Part shown: one piece after another, positions 51,807 to 59,739 of the stretch | How the letters are laid out: each line of letters opens with the position of its first letter | Numbering within the stretch: the first letter of the stretch is position 1 | From: Sphingobium sp. BYY-5 | Lineage (GTDB): Bacteria > Pseudomonadota > Alphaproteobacteria > Sphingomonadales > Sphingomonadaceae | DNA length: 64,000 bases | Assembly (NCBI RefSeq): GCF_022758885.1 | Contig: NZ_JALEBH010000001.1 | Span: 434,001-498,000, forward strand | Direction of reading: 5' to 3' | Translations under genes and position numbers: made by a program | Notes under the pieces: generated by a model | Database searches by the model: none | Seen by the model: only the letters and a program-made list of their open reading frames with translations | Told to the model about the DNA's origin: nothing

Positions 51807-52291
51807 AACGCTGGGATGAACGACCGTTCGAAATCCGAAATCTCTTCAACCCGGCCTTCTGTGGCTTGGTGCTGTTCCGGGCCTTGGCGGCGTTCGAGGG
51901 GGAAGATTCAAGGGGCATGCCGTTCTCGCTATCTCTGCTCATTCTGCCTCTGTGCCTGCAGCGGGATTCGCGGGAGGTTCTCGCGCAAGGCAATCGAAGC
52001 TATTTCCTCAAGGTCATCGCGGCCAATCCTCAGATGCTGGTGGATCTTCCCAATCGCGTGACAGCCCTTCTCCCGTTCACACAGGAAGCGCTCGGTTTTC
52101 TGATGCAGCTCGGCACCATCATCGTTGAGCCAGACGGTCGGCTGAAAACCGTGCCGGAAGGCGTTCGCAAGACACCGTCCGGAACGACAGAGTCCGTCGC
52201 GTGCCAGCGAGTGGCGAAATATCTCGGTAAGGAGTTCGCCCAGATCGGTGATCGTGTGACGACCTATACCACCTTGGGGATCAGACCATGA
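51803..52291 (+). CDS. ABC-three-component system middle component
   Basis: A 162-residue protein from a TTG at 51803 that overlaps the previous stop; no ATG is available before the conserved part. The start KRWDERPFEIRNLFNPAFCGLVLFRALAAFEGEDSRGMPFSLSLLILPLCL is typical of MC proteins linking effector and ATPase. A winged-helix-like C-terminal part (FTQEALGFLMQLGTIIVEPDGRLKTV) follows. It overlaps the ATPase start by 4 bases, which implies strict stoichiometric co-expression. Confidence 0.82.
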   Translation: MKRWDERPFEIRNLFNPAFCGLVLFRALAAFEGEDSRGMPFSLSLLILPLCLQRDSREVLAQGNRSYFLKVIAANPQMLVDLPNRVTALLPFTQEALGFLMQLGTIIVEPDGRLKTVPEGVRKTPSGTTESVACQRVAKYLGKEFAQIGDRVTTYTTLGIRP

Positions 52292-54252
52292 AGATTAAGT
52301 CGATCCACCTCTACAGCTATGATGGCCGCCGACGGGACCTCAAGTTCCATCTGAATGGGCTTAACGTGATCACTGGCCGCTCATCGACCGGCAAGTCGGC
52401 GCTGTCAGAGATCATTGAATATTGCATGGGGCGGTCAACGTTCAACGTGCCCGAAGGCATAATCCGGGATCGCGTCAGCTGGTTCGCAGTCATCTTCCAT
52501 TTCGACGGAGAAGAGGTTCTTGTCGCCAAGCCGTCGCCCGGCGCCGGCCGAAGCAGCTGCAGTACGGCGATGGTGCGGCGAGGTTCGGAACTTTCTGCGC
52601 CCGATTACGAGGCGCTGATCGTCAATGACGATGACAACGGCGTGGAGACCCTGCTCTCGCGCGTCCTAGGCATCCCGGAAAACACGACTGCCGTTCCGAT
52701 CGAAAGCAGTCGCGAGAGCTATGACGCCAACATCAAACACACCTTCTATTATCTCTTTCAGAAGCAGACGATCGTCGCCAATAAGGACCAGCTCTTCTAT
52801 CGCCAGAATGAACAGTTTCAGCCCCAGGCGATACGGGACACCTTGCCCATCCTGTTGGGCGTCTCGTCGCGAAACAGATACGAACTCGAAGCCCGACTGC
52901 GCATAGTGCAGCGGGACCGCCGCCTGAACGCCAAACTTCTCGAGCAAGCGACCTCCGCCATAGAAACCTCTGAGGAGAGGGCTTTGGGATTGCTATCGGA
53001 GGCGCGTGGAGTGGGTATCTTCGCCTCCGATCTAGGGGGCGGGGTCGCTGTCGTCGACATGCTTCGCAATGCTTTGGCATGGACGCCGGCGCCCGTTCCC
53101 GAGGACGATGGTCATCGGGTTGCGGCCATTGAGACGGACCTGTTCTCCCTCAGGGAGCAGCGCCGGGAACTCCAACGACGGATCGACGCTGCGGTGCAGT
53201 TCGCTAAACGCTCAGAAGGTTTTGAGAGCGAGGCGGTCGAACAGCGGGACCGCCTAGCGTCGATCAAAGCTCTGCCTACCAACAAGGAGACCGGGGAGTG
53301 GCAGTGGCCGTTCGCCGAGGCAAACTTGGCGCTGGGCAGCCCGATCGCCGGTATGCTGCTTGCCGAACTGGAATCGCTGGACCGGGAGATGAAGGCCGTC
53401 GTCGGCGAACGCCCCGCGCTTGACGCCTACCTTGCGGAACAGCGAAACGAAGTTCAGTCGGTCAGCGATCAGATCCGTAGCAAAGAAGTCGAGCTCTCTG
53501 CGGCGATTGCGGCCAATGAGGTCATCGCCCGGATGGGGGATCGGAACAATGCCGCGTCGCGTGTCGTCGGACGCGTGAGCCTTTTTCTTGAAAATCTCGT
53601 GCCGAATGAAGAGCTCGCCCGGCTGCAGGCCGAGGAACGCCGGCTAAAGGCCCGAGTAGAAGATCTCGAACGAAAGATTGGGGCGGATGATTCTGGTGAG
53701 CGCCTAGCCTCGACCCTGAACAACATCTCGATGCATATGTCGGGTTATATTACGGCTCTGGGAGGCGAATTCGGGCAGTTCCCGGCGCGCTTGGACCTGC
53801 ACCATCTGACCGTGGTGATCGACCGGCCCAGCCGTCCGATTTATATGCCTCGGACCGGCGGCGGCGAGAACCATCTAGCATATCACCTGGCGGCCCTGCT
53901 GGCACTCCACCGGTTCGCGGCAAACAATCACCAGCCGCTGCCGCGGTTTCTCCTCATCGACCAGCCCACCCAAGTCTATTTCCCGTCCGAGACCCTCTAC
54001 GCCGAAGCCGGCGGGTCAATCGAGAAGACCGAGAAAGACGCAGATCTCGAGGCGGTTCGGCGTTTGTTCGAGCTCCTAAAGCGATTTGGAGAAGTCGACG
54101 CACCTAGGTTCCAGATCATCGTGACGGAACACGCCAATCTTCGGGATGACTGGTTTCAAGAGGCGTTGGTCGAGTCGCCGTGGAACAAGCCGCCGGCGCT
54201 CGTTCCAGATGACTGGCCAGACGAGATAACGGTGGAGGACGATCTTGAATGA
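52288..54252 (+). CDS. DUF3732-type SMC/RecF-like ATPase of ABC-three-component system
   Basis: A 654-residue ATPase. It has Walker A GRSSTGKSALSEII (Gly30-Lys36), a Q-loop region near FYYLFQKQTIVANKDQLFY, and two coiled-coil stretches (about 200-330 and 370-480). The signature-like motif PRTGGGENHLAYHLAALLALHRF lies at about 525, and Walker B RFLLIDQPTQVYFP at about 557 has Asp-Gln-Pro in place of Asp-Glu-Pro, a mark of DUF3732. It should sense phage DNA structures and gate the nuclease. It is the last gene of a tightly overlapping three-gene operon. Confidence 0.87.
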   Translation: MKIKSIHLYSYDGRRRDLKFHLNGLNVITGRSSTGKSALSEIIEYCMGRSTFNVPEGIIRDRVSWFAVIFHFDGEEVLVAKPSPGAGRSSCSTAMVRRGSELSAPDYEALIVNDDDNGVETLLSRVLGIPENTTAVPIESSRESYDANIKHTFYYLFQKQTIVANKDQLFYRQNEQFQPQAIRDTLPILLGVSSRNRYELEARLRIVQRDRRLNAKLLEQATSAIETSEERALGLLSEARGVGIFASDLGGGVAVVDMLRNALAWTPAPVPEDDGHRVAAIETDLFSLREQRRELQRRIDAAVQFAKRSEGFESEAVEQRDRLASIKALPTNKETGEWQWPFAEANLALGSPIAGMLLAELESLDREMKAVVGERPALDAYLAEQRNEVQSVSDQIRSKEVELSAAIAANEVIARMGDRNNAASRVVGRVSLFLENLVPNEELARLQAEERRLKARVEDLERKIGADDSGERLASTLNNISMHMSGYITALGGEFGQFPARLDLHHLTVVIDRPSRPIYMPRTGGGENHLAYHLAALLALHRFAANNHQPLPRFLLIDQPTQVYFPSETLYAEAGGSIEKTEKDADLEAVRRLFELLKRFGEVDAPRFQIIVTEHANLRDDWFQEALVESPWNKPPALVPDDWPDEITVEDDLE

Positions 54253-54332
54253 GGCGTCTCTGGCGGCACGTGGATCAGCATGCCCGGCGCGTCGAGCTAC
54301 GCTTTTGCTGATAGTCTGAGAGGCGCGCAACA

Positions 54333-55313
54333 ATGACATCTCTTTACGCACGTATGCGCGCCCACGGAACGCTGACCGAAACACCGGACGAGATTCCGGA
54401 CGCGGTATTCGCGCTCCCGGCCACCCTGAACTGGATGCGGGCGAAGGCCATACTGGTTGCGGACCTCAACCTGAAATTCAGCACTGCCAGAACCTTTTAC
54501 CAACGGGTTCAACGCAAAGACCTCACCGAGCCCCAGCTCAACTCGGTACTCGAGCAGCTGCTTTTCTCGTTGAACCAGATCGCCGCTCTTCGGGGGCTGG
54601 CGACCGTGCCTAACAAGGCCGACGTCGCCCGGGTGGGGATCGTGACCTGGTACTACGGGGTGTATGGTGCGGCTTCGGCGATGATCGCCGCCGCCGATGG
54701 CTCATTTCCGGAGACCCACGCCACGACGGCGCTTCAGTGGGACCGTCAGTTTGTGGCGCCGCAACTTGCGATGGAGCCCTTCAGCGATCGGCTTAGCAGC
54801 CTGGTTTCGTCCGACATTGACAGAGAACTGGCAGTGCCGCGATCTCGAGGTCGCCACTCGCTGACGTCTATTCCAACGACCATTGAGCAGGCATGGGGAT
54901 GCCACGCGGAGTACCTGTCCGGCACAGCGTCTTGGGAGCAATGGAATCTTGAGCAGCGGGTTAGGCGGTCGCCGGAGTTCAGGGCTTTAGCCGTCGACAA
55001 TTTTCGCACCAAGGCCGCTCGCACGCTACGGGATGAGGCGTTCGGTAAGAAGAGCATCGCTTTCCTGCATGAAGCATCAAGGTACCGGGGCAAGGCGAAC
55101 TATCGCGATGCGATTTATCTTGCCTACGGAAAGTCTGTCCCGAAACTCGCCGAAGGATTCATTGATGATCTGGTGTCCGTTCTGACTGCCTTCTCGGCGA
55201 TGGCGGCAGGGTATTGCTCGATTCGGATGGGGCGCGACCGGTGGGGGGCGTTCACGGATGACCTGGAAGAACGACGAGCAATCTCGCTCTCGCCGCTGGC
55301 CGTGTGGTCATAG
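54333..55313 (+). CDS. hypothetical protein, possibly HEPN-like, at end of defence block
   Basis: A 326-residue, mostly helical protein starting at the ATG at 54333, 80 bases after the ABC-3C ATPase. The central segment VGIVTWYYGVYGAASAMIAAADGSFPETHATTALQWDRQF (about 103-140) resembles the tyrosine-rich helix pair of HEPN domains, but a clear RxxxxH ribonuclease motif is not seen. The C-terminal region has YRGKANYRDAIYLAYGKSVP. No family is recognised. Position and strand suggest co-transcription with ABC-3C as a fourth component or an adjacent defence gene. Confidence 0.7.
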   Translation: MTSLYARMRAHGTLTETPDEIPDAVFALPATLNWMRAKAILVADLNLKFSTARTFYQRVQRKDLTEPQLNSVLEQLLFSLNQIAALRGLATVPNKADVARVGIVTWYYGVYGAASAMIAAADGSFPETHATTALQWDRQFVAPQLAMEPFSDRLSSLVSSDIDRELAVPRSRGRHSLTSIPTTIEQAWGCHAEYLSGTASWEQWNLEQRVRRSPEFRALAVDNFRTKAARTLRDEAFGKKSIAFLHEASRYRGKANYRDAIYLAYGKSVPKLAEGFIDDLVSVLTAFSAMAAGYCSIRMGRDRWGAFTDDLEERRAISLSPLAVWS

Positions 55314-55463
55314 CCCGCCGATTGCCTGTCTTTCCCCGCCATGGCCGCCGATTCTACGACTGGTGTTCTGAAGGGATGGGCGATCGTGGAAGGTATCGCT
55401 ATTCTACGCCCGTCTTCGATCTGCCTTGCAATCCATTCTGGTCACCAGCCGGGCAAAACAGAT

Positions 55464-55515
55464 CGTAGCGTACGGAAAATCGCACGCTGGCGCGTAGCAT
55501 CGCGCCGTAGCGTAC
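55464..55515 (+). repeat. paired direct repeats next to tRNA-Asn 3' end
   Basis: CGTAGCGTAC occurs at 55464-55473 and again at 55506-55515, with a partial copy (GCGTAGCATCG) between. They lie 10-60 bases from the tRNA 3' end, where recombinase arm sites of tRNA-targeting islands can occur. This function is only suggested by position. Confidence 0.4.
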
Positions 55516-55524
55516 AAAAGGCGA

Positions 55525-55599
55525 TGGCTCCCCGAGTAGGATTCGAACCTACGGCCATTCGATTAACAGTCGAATGCTCTACCGCTGAGCTATCGGGGA
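55525..55599 (-). tRNA. tRNA-Asn (anticodon GTT), copy 2
   Basis: Identical over all 75 bases to the copy at 13259-13333, with acceptor TCCCCGA/TCGGGGA, encoded GCCA end and anticodon GTT. The flank beyond its 5' end (from 55600) matches the other copy almost base for base for about 60 bases, while the 3' flanks differ completely. Its 3' end is the right border of the accessory block. Confidence 0.97.
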
Positions 55600-55677
55600 G
55601 CAACCCGGCTCTCGCCGGGCAGGCCGCGCCTATAGCAGCGGGTTTCCGGATATGGCAAGCGGCAATGTCGCTAAAAG

Positions 55678-56454
55678 TTACGCGATGAATTGTTCGGCCG
55701 CGATGCGGTCGTCCAGCGTATGTTCGGGGTCGAACAGCAGGGTCAAGGTGGTGGTGCGGTCGATCTGGATTTCCACCTGGGCGACGTCGCGGACCTCGCG
55801 CTGATCGGCGACGGCGCTGACCGGGCGCTTGATCGGATTGAGCACGGCGAAGCGGATGACGGTGGATTCGGGTAGGATCGCGCCGCGCCAGCGCCGGGGG
55901 CGGAAGGGGCTGATCGGGGTCAGCGCCACCAGCGCGGAGCCGAGTGGCAATATCGGGCCATGGGCGGAGAGATTATAGGCGGTGGATCCCGCAGGCGTTG
56001 CCACCAGCACGCCGTCGCAGACCAGTTCGGGCAGCACGGTGCGTCCGTTGACCTGTACTTCCAGCTTGGCGGTCTGGCGAGTTTCGCGCAGCAGCGAGAC
56101 TTCGTTGATCGCGGGGATCGAGAATTGCTCGCCATCGACGGTTTCGACCATCATGCGCAGCGGATTGACCTTGAAGCTTTTCGCCTTGGCCAATCGCTGG
56201 TCCAGGCCGTCGAGCCGCCATTCGTTCATCAGGAAGCCGACCGTGCCCAGATTCATGCCGAAGATGGGCAGGATGCGGCGACTTTCCAGCATGGAATGGA
56301 GCGTCTGGAGCATGAAGCCGTCGCCGCCCAGCGCGATGACCATGTCGGCCTGCTCCACGGGCACGAAGTCATAGGCGGCGCGCAGCCGTTCCTCGGCCGC
56401 CCGGGCCGCCTGGGTGGGGGACGCGACCAGCGCGCGCCGCGGTTCGCTGCTCAT
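55678..56454 (-). CDS. nadK: NAD kinase
   Basis: A 258-residue enzyme that phosphorylates NAD to NADP with ATP. Motifs are the phosphate-donor loop MVIALGGDGFMLQTLHSML, NLGTVGFLMNEW, the NE/D substrate motif IPAINEVSLLRE, and the glycine-rich GVLVATPAGSTAYNLSAHGPILP. The length is typical of the alphaproteobacterial short form. Its ATG overlaps the moaA stop by 4 bases, giving a moaA-nadK operon. This is a core gene and marks the return to the conserved chromosome. Confidence 0.95.
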   Translation of the reverse strand: MSSEPRRALVASPTQAARAAEERLRAAYDFVPVEQADMVIALGGDGFMLQTLHSMLESRRILPIFGMNLGTVGFLMNEWRLDGLDQRLAKAKSFKVNPLRMMVETVDGEQFSIPAINEVSLLRETRQTAKLEVQVNGRTVLPELVCDGVLVATPAGSTAYNLSAHGPILPLGSALVALTPISPFRPRRWRGAILPESTVIRFAVLNPIKRPVSAVADQREVRDVAQVEIQIDRTTTLTLLFDPEHTLDDRIAAEQFIA

Positions 56455-57461
56455 CCGCCGGTGACGCTCATATGACGATGGGTGGCGGCGCCTTCGCCCG
56501 CGCCGATGCGGAAATCATGGGCAGCGGGTTTCAGGCGCAGGGCACGGTCGATGAGCGGCTGCACGGCAGGCAGGCCGCCGTCGCGCAGAGCCGTCTTGAA
56601 ATCGACATGATCCTCATGGCCCAGGCACATGAAGATCTTGCCCTCGCAGGTCATGCGGATGCGGTTGCAGTCGGCGCAGAAATTGCGGGTGAGGGGTGTG
56701 ATGAGGCCAAGGCGGACGCCCATCCCCTCCACCGCATGATAGCGGGCCGGGCCGCCGGTACGATGGGCTATGGGGGTAAGGGGGTGATGCGCGCCGATGG
56801 CGTCAGCGACATGTGTCAGGGGCAGATAATGGTCGGTGCGGTCCTCGCCCGTATCGCCCAGCGGCATGGTTTCGATCAGCGTCAGGTCGAAGCCCTGCGT
56901 GTCGCACCAGCGCAGCATCGGCAGGATTTCGTCGTCATTGACGCCCTTCAGGGCCACCATGTTGATCTTGACGGCAAGACCGGCGGCGCGCGCCGCGTCC
57001 AGCCCGGCCAGCACCTGATCCAGCTTTCCACCGCGCGTCACATGGGCGAAGCGATCGGGATCGCGGCTGTCGAGGCTGACGTTGATCCGCCGCACCCCGG
57101 CGTCGAACAGGTCGTCGGCATGGGTCGCAAGGCGGGTGCCGTTGGTGGTGAGGGTGAGTTCATCCAGACCCTGGCCCAGATGGCGGCCGATGCGGCGGAT
57201 CAGGTCGCCAATGTCACGGCGCACCAGCGGTTCGCCACCGGTCAGCCGAATCCGGCGGATACCGCGCGCGACGAAGAGATCGGCCAGCAACGCTATCTCT
57301 TCCAGCGTCAGCACCTCGTTCTTCGGCAGGAACTGCATCCGTTCCGCCATGCAATAACGGCAGCGCAGGTCGCAGCGATCCGTCACCGAAATCCGCAAAT
57401 AGCTGATCCGGCGGCCCAAGCCGTCTACCAAAGGCGCGGACGAAGGGGCGGCATTGGCCAT
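56451..57461 (-). CDS. moaA: GTP 3',8-cyclase MoaA
   Basis: A 336-residue radical-SAM enzyme, first step of molybdopterin synthesis. The N-terminal 4Fe-4S site reads SVTDRCDLRCRYCMAE. The C-terminal 4Fe-4S site is NFCADCNRIRMTCEGKIFMCLG, and the essential GG end is present (MSVTGG). The start ATG at 57461 (MANAAPSS) is preferred over 57521, which adds a non-conserved stretch. The cofactor is needed by the molybdenum oxidoreductase at 24.5-28.7 kb, among other enzymes. Confidence 0.95.
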   Translation of the reverse strand: MANAAPSSAPLVDGLGRRISYLRISVTDRCDLRCRYCMAERMQFLPKNEVLTLEEIALLADLFVARGIRRIRLTGGEPLVRRDIGDLIRRIGRHLGQGLDELTLTTNGTRLATHADDLFDAGVRRINVSLDSRDPDRFAHVTRGGKLDQVLAGLDAARAAGLAVKINMVALKGVNDDEILPMLRWCDTQGFDLTLIETMPLGDTGEDRTDHYLPLTHVADAIGAHHPLTPIAHRTGGPARYHAVEGMGVRLGLITPLTRNFCADCNRIRMTCEGKIFMCLGHEDHVDFKTALRDGGLPAVQPLIDRALRLKPAAHDFRIGAGEGAATHRHMSVTGG

Positions 57462-57584
57462 GCAAGCATAGCTAGGCGATGGTCCGGGAAGGTGCAAGCA
57501 CCCCCGTTGCGGTGATGCCAAGAGGTCGGTAACGCCTTGCTGTTAAATGCGGTGCGATGTGCGGCGTCAGGGAGACTGAGTGAA

Positions 57585-59594
57585 GTGAGCGGGGACGCCC
57601 CAGCGGATGGGCAGCGCAGTCTATTCATCCTGTCGCCGGGAGACCGCGACGGACTGTGCCAGGCCGTGCAGGCCATCGGCTGGCGGGCGATCGGCGCGCG
57701 CCGGCCCGACGATGCGCCGCAGCGTTTCCTGCGCAGCGAGGCGCAGGTGGTGCTGGTCGACCTGCGCGGAGACAGCGAAGCGGACATGTTGCTGGAGCCG
57801 CTGGTCCCTGCGACGGAGGCAGGCGGCGGCGCACTGGTCGTGCTGATCGACGGGGCGGATGAGGCCCATGTGCCGGCGCTGCTGGCGGCGGGGGCGACCC
57901 ATTTCCTGACCATGCCCTTCACGCAGGACCGGCTGCGCGGCGTGCTGGCGTCGGCGCATCGGTTGGTCGAGCGGCTGGGCGGTGGCGCGCGCCAGAGCCA
58001 ACGGGCGCAGCGCATCCGGCGTGGGGACGCGCTTTACTGGCAACTGGGTCGCGACGGAATGTTGCGATTGAGCGAATCGCTGGCGCGGCATCTGGGACTG
58101 GACGCGCCGGCCATCGCGCCCGTCGCGCTGCTGCGCCGGTTGCCGCGTGCGGAGCGGCAGGGCGTGCTGACGGCGTTGAAGGCGATGGCGCGGGCGGGGC
58201 GACCGGCGGCGTTGGCGCATGGCGTGCCGGATCGGCCGGGCGATCGGCTGGTCCATCATCTGCGGATCGAGGACGGGCAGCTTGCCGCCGATGTCGAATG
58301 GCTGTCCGAGCGGCATGAGCGCGACGGCGAGCAGCGCGATTATCTGACCGGACTGCGATCGCGGCAGGCTGCGCTGGACTGGCTGGACCGACGGCAGGGC
58401 CTGCCGACCACGTTGCTGCTGTTGTCCATCAGTCAGTTCGAACGGATGAACGCCGCCTATGGCCAGGTGGTGGGCGACGCGCTGCTGGGCCGGATCGCCC
58501 GGCGGATCGAGCGGATGGTCGATGATGTGGCCCCCGGCGCAATGGTGGCGCGAATCGCGGGGACGGAATTTCTGGTCGGCATGACCGGCGAGGCAGCGGC
58601 GAGCGAACGGGCGACCTTCCTGGCGCGGCAGTTGATCGGGGCTATCGGGCGGCCGTTCAGCGCGGGCGATCATCTGATCCGGTTGACCGCGCGCTGCGGC
58701 ATCGCGCAGGCGCGGGTGGAGGATGACGCCACGCTGCTGTTGCGGCGCGCGGGCACGGCGCTGGCCGACGCGCGACAGGGCGGGGGAGAGGGTATCCGCA
58801 TATTGTCAGCCGAGAAGCAGAGCCGGCAGGTCGACCCCGACCGGCTGGAGACGGACTTGCGGCTGGCTCTGGACCGGGGTGAGATCAGCATCGTGTTCCA
58901 GCCGCAATATCCGGTCGCGTCGGACCGGATCAGCGGGGTGGAGGCGCTGGCCCGGTGGAACCACCCCCATTATGGGCCGCTGGGCGCAGGCATCCTGTTC
59001 TCGACGGCGGAACGATCCGACTATATGCTGCCATTGTCGGCGCATATCCTGGGCGAGGCGTTGCGGCAGGCGGCGGCCTGGCCGGTTGCGCTGGCCGATC
59101 TGCGGCTGTCGATCAACGTTACTGCCGCCGACATCGCCCAGCCGCGTTTCATGACGGACCTGCTGGAGATGGTTGATCGCAGCGGTTTTCCGCGCGCGCG
59201 GCTGACGGTGGAAATTACCGAGAGCGGACTGATTCAGGATGTCGATGCGGCCGCCGCGCTGCTCCGCGCCCTACGTAGCGAGGGGCTGGCGGTGGCGATC
59301 GACGATTTCGGAACGGGCTATTCGAGCCTGGCCTATCTCAAGACCCTGCCGCTGGATTATCTGAAGATCGACAGCGGGCTGGCGCAGGATATTGCCGGGA
59401 GCGCCCGCGACCGGATCATCGTGCGGGGGGTGATCCACATGGCCAAGTCATTGGGACTGAAGGTAATCGCCGAAGGGGTGGAGACCGAGCAGCAGCTTGA
59501 CCTGCTCGCCCGCGAAGGGTGTGATTATTATCAGGGCTTCCTGCGGTCGGCGGGGGTGCCCACGGCCGATCTGCTGGCGCTGGTCTTGCAGTGA
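57585..59594 (+). CDS. receiver-like / degenerate GGDEF / EAL cyclic-di-GMP phosphodiesterase
   Basis: A GTG at 57585 with GGGAGA upstream is the likely start (669 residues). An N-terminal receiver-like domain (1-125: SLFILSPGDRDGLCQ, VVLVDLRGDSE) is followed by a PAS-like region. A GGDEF domain then has its active motif eroded to IAGTEFLV, so it should not make c-di-GMP. The EAL domain (about 420-665) is complete: GVEALARW, SINVTAADI, VEITESG, DDFGTGYSSLAYLKTLP, KIDSG, AEGVETEQQ, YQGF. It most likely degrades c-di-GMP. It is divergent from moaA. Confidence 0.9.
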   Translation: MSGDAPADGQRSLFILSPGDRDGLCQAVQAIGWRAIGARRPDDAPQRFLRSEAQVVLVDLRGDSEADMLLEPLVPATEAGGGALVVLIDGADEAHVPALLAAGATHFLTMPFTQDRLRGVLASAHRLVERLGGGARQSQRAQRIRRGDALYWQLGRDGMLRLSESLARHLGLDAPAIAPVALLRRLPRAERQGVLTALKAMARAGRPAALAHGVPDRPGDRLVHHLRIEDGQLAADVEWLSERHERDGEQRDYLTGLRSRQAALDWLDRRQGLPTTLLLLSISQFERMNAAYGQVVGDALLGRIARRIERMVDDVAPGAMVARIAGTEFLVGMTGEAAASERATFLARQLIGAIGRPFSAGDHLIRLTARCGIAQARVEDDATLLLRRAGTALADARQGGGEGIRILSAEKQSRQVDPDRLETDLRLALDRGEISIVFQPQYPVASDRISGVEALARWNHPHYGPLGAGILFSTAERSDYMLPLSAHILGEALRQAAAWPVALADLRLSINVTAADIAQPRFMTDLLEMVDRSGFPRARLTVEITESGLIQDVDAAAALLRALRSEGLAVAIDDFGTGYSSLAYLKTLPLDYLKIDSGLAQDIAGSARDRIIVRGVIHMAKSLGLKVIAEGVETEQQLDLLAREGCDYYQGFLRSAGVPTADLLALVLQ

Positions 59595-59623
59595 AAGCAA
59601 GGATGCGCTGGCGCTGAAATGAT

Positions 59624-59689
59624 GTTCCCCGGCGCAGGCCGGGGTCCAGTCCATATAGCGGAACTGGACCCCGGCCTGCGCCGGGGAAC
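59624..59689. repeat. REP-like perfect inverted repeat
   Basis: Arms of 27 bases (59624-59650 and 59663-59689; motif GTTCCCCGGCGCAGGCCGGG) with a 12-base loop, between two convergent genes. A single near-identical half-site is at 63697-63723. Confidence 0.85.
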
Positions 59690-59704
59690 GCCATTCTGAT
59701 GGAA

Positions 59705-59730
59705 GCCATCCCCGCGCAGGCGGGGATGGC
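59705..59730. terminator. bidirectional hairpin between EAL gene and metK
   Basis: An 11-bp stem GCCATCCCCGC / GCGGGGATGGC with loop GCAG and TATTTCTT to the right; it lies 10 bases beyond the metK stop. Confidence 0.65.
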
Positions 59731-59739
59731 GGGTATTTC

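Noticed and set aside
55341..55688. A plus-strand frame running through tRNA-Asn copy 2.
   Set aside because: It overlaps a perfect tRNA and the nadK end; the same false frame also occurs at the other tRNA copy.
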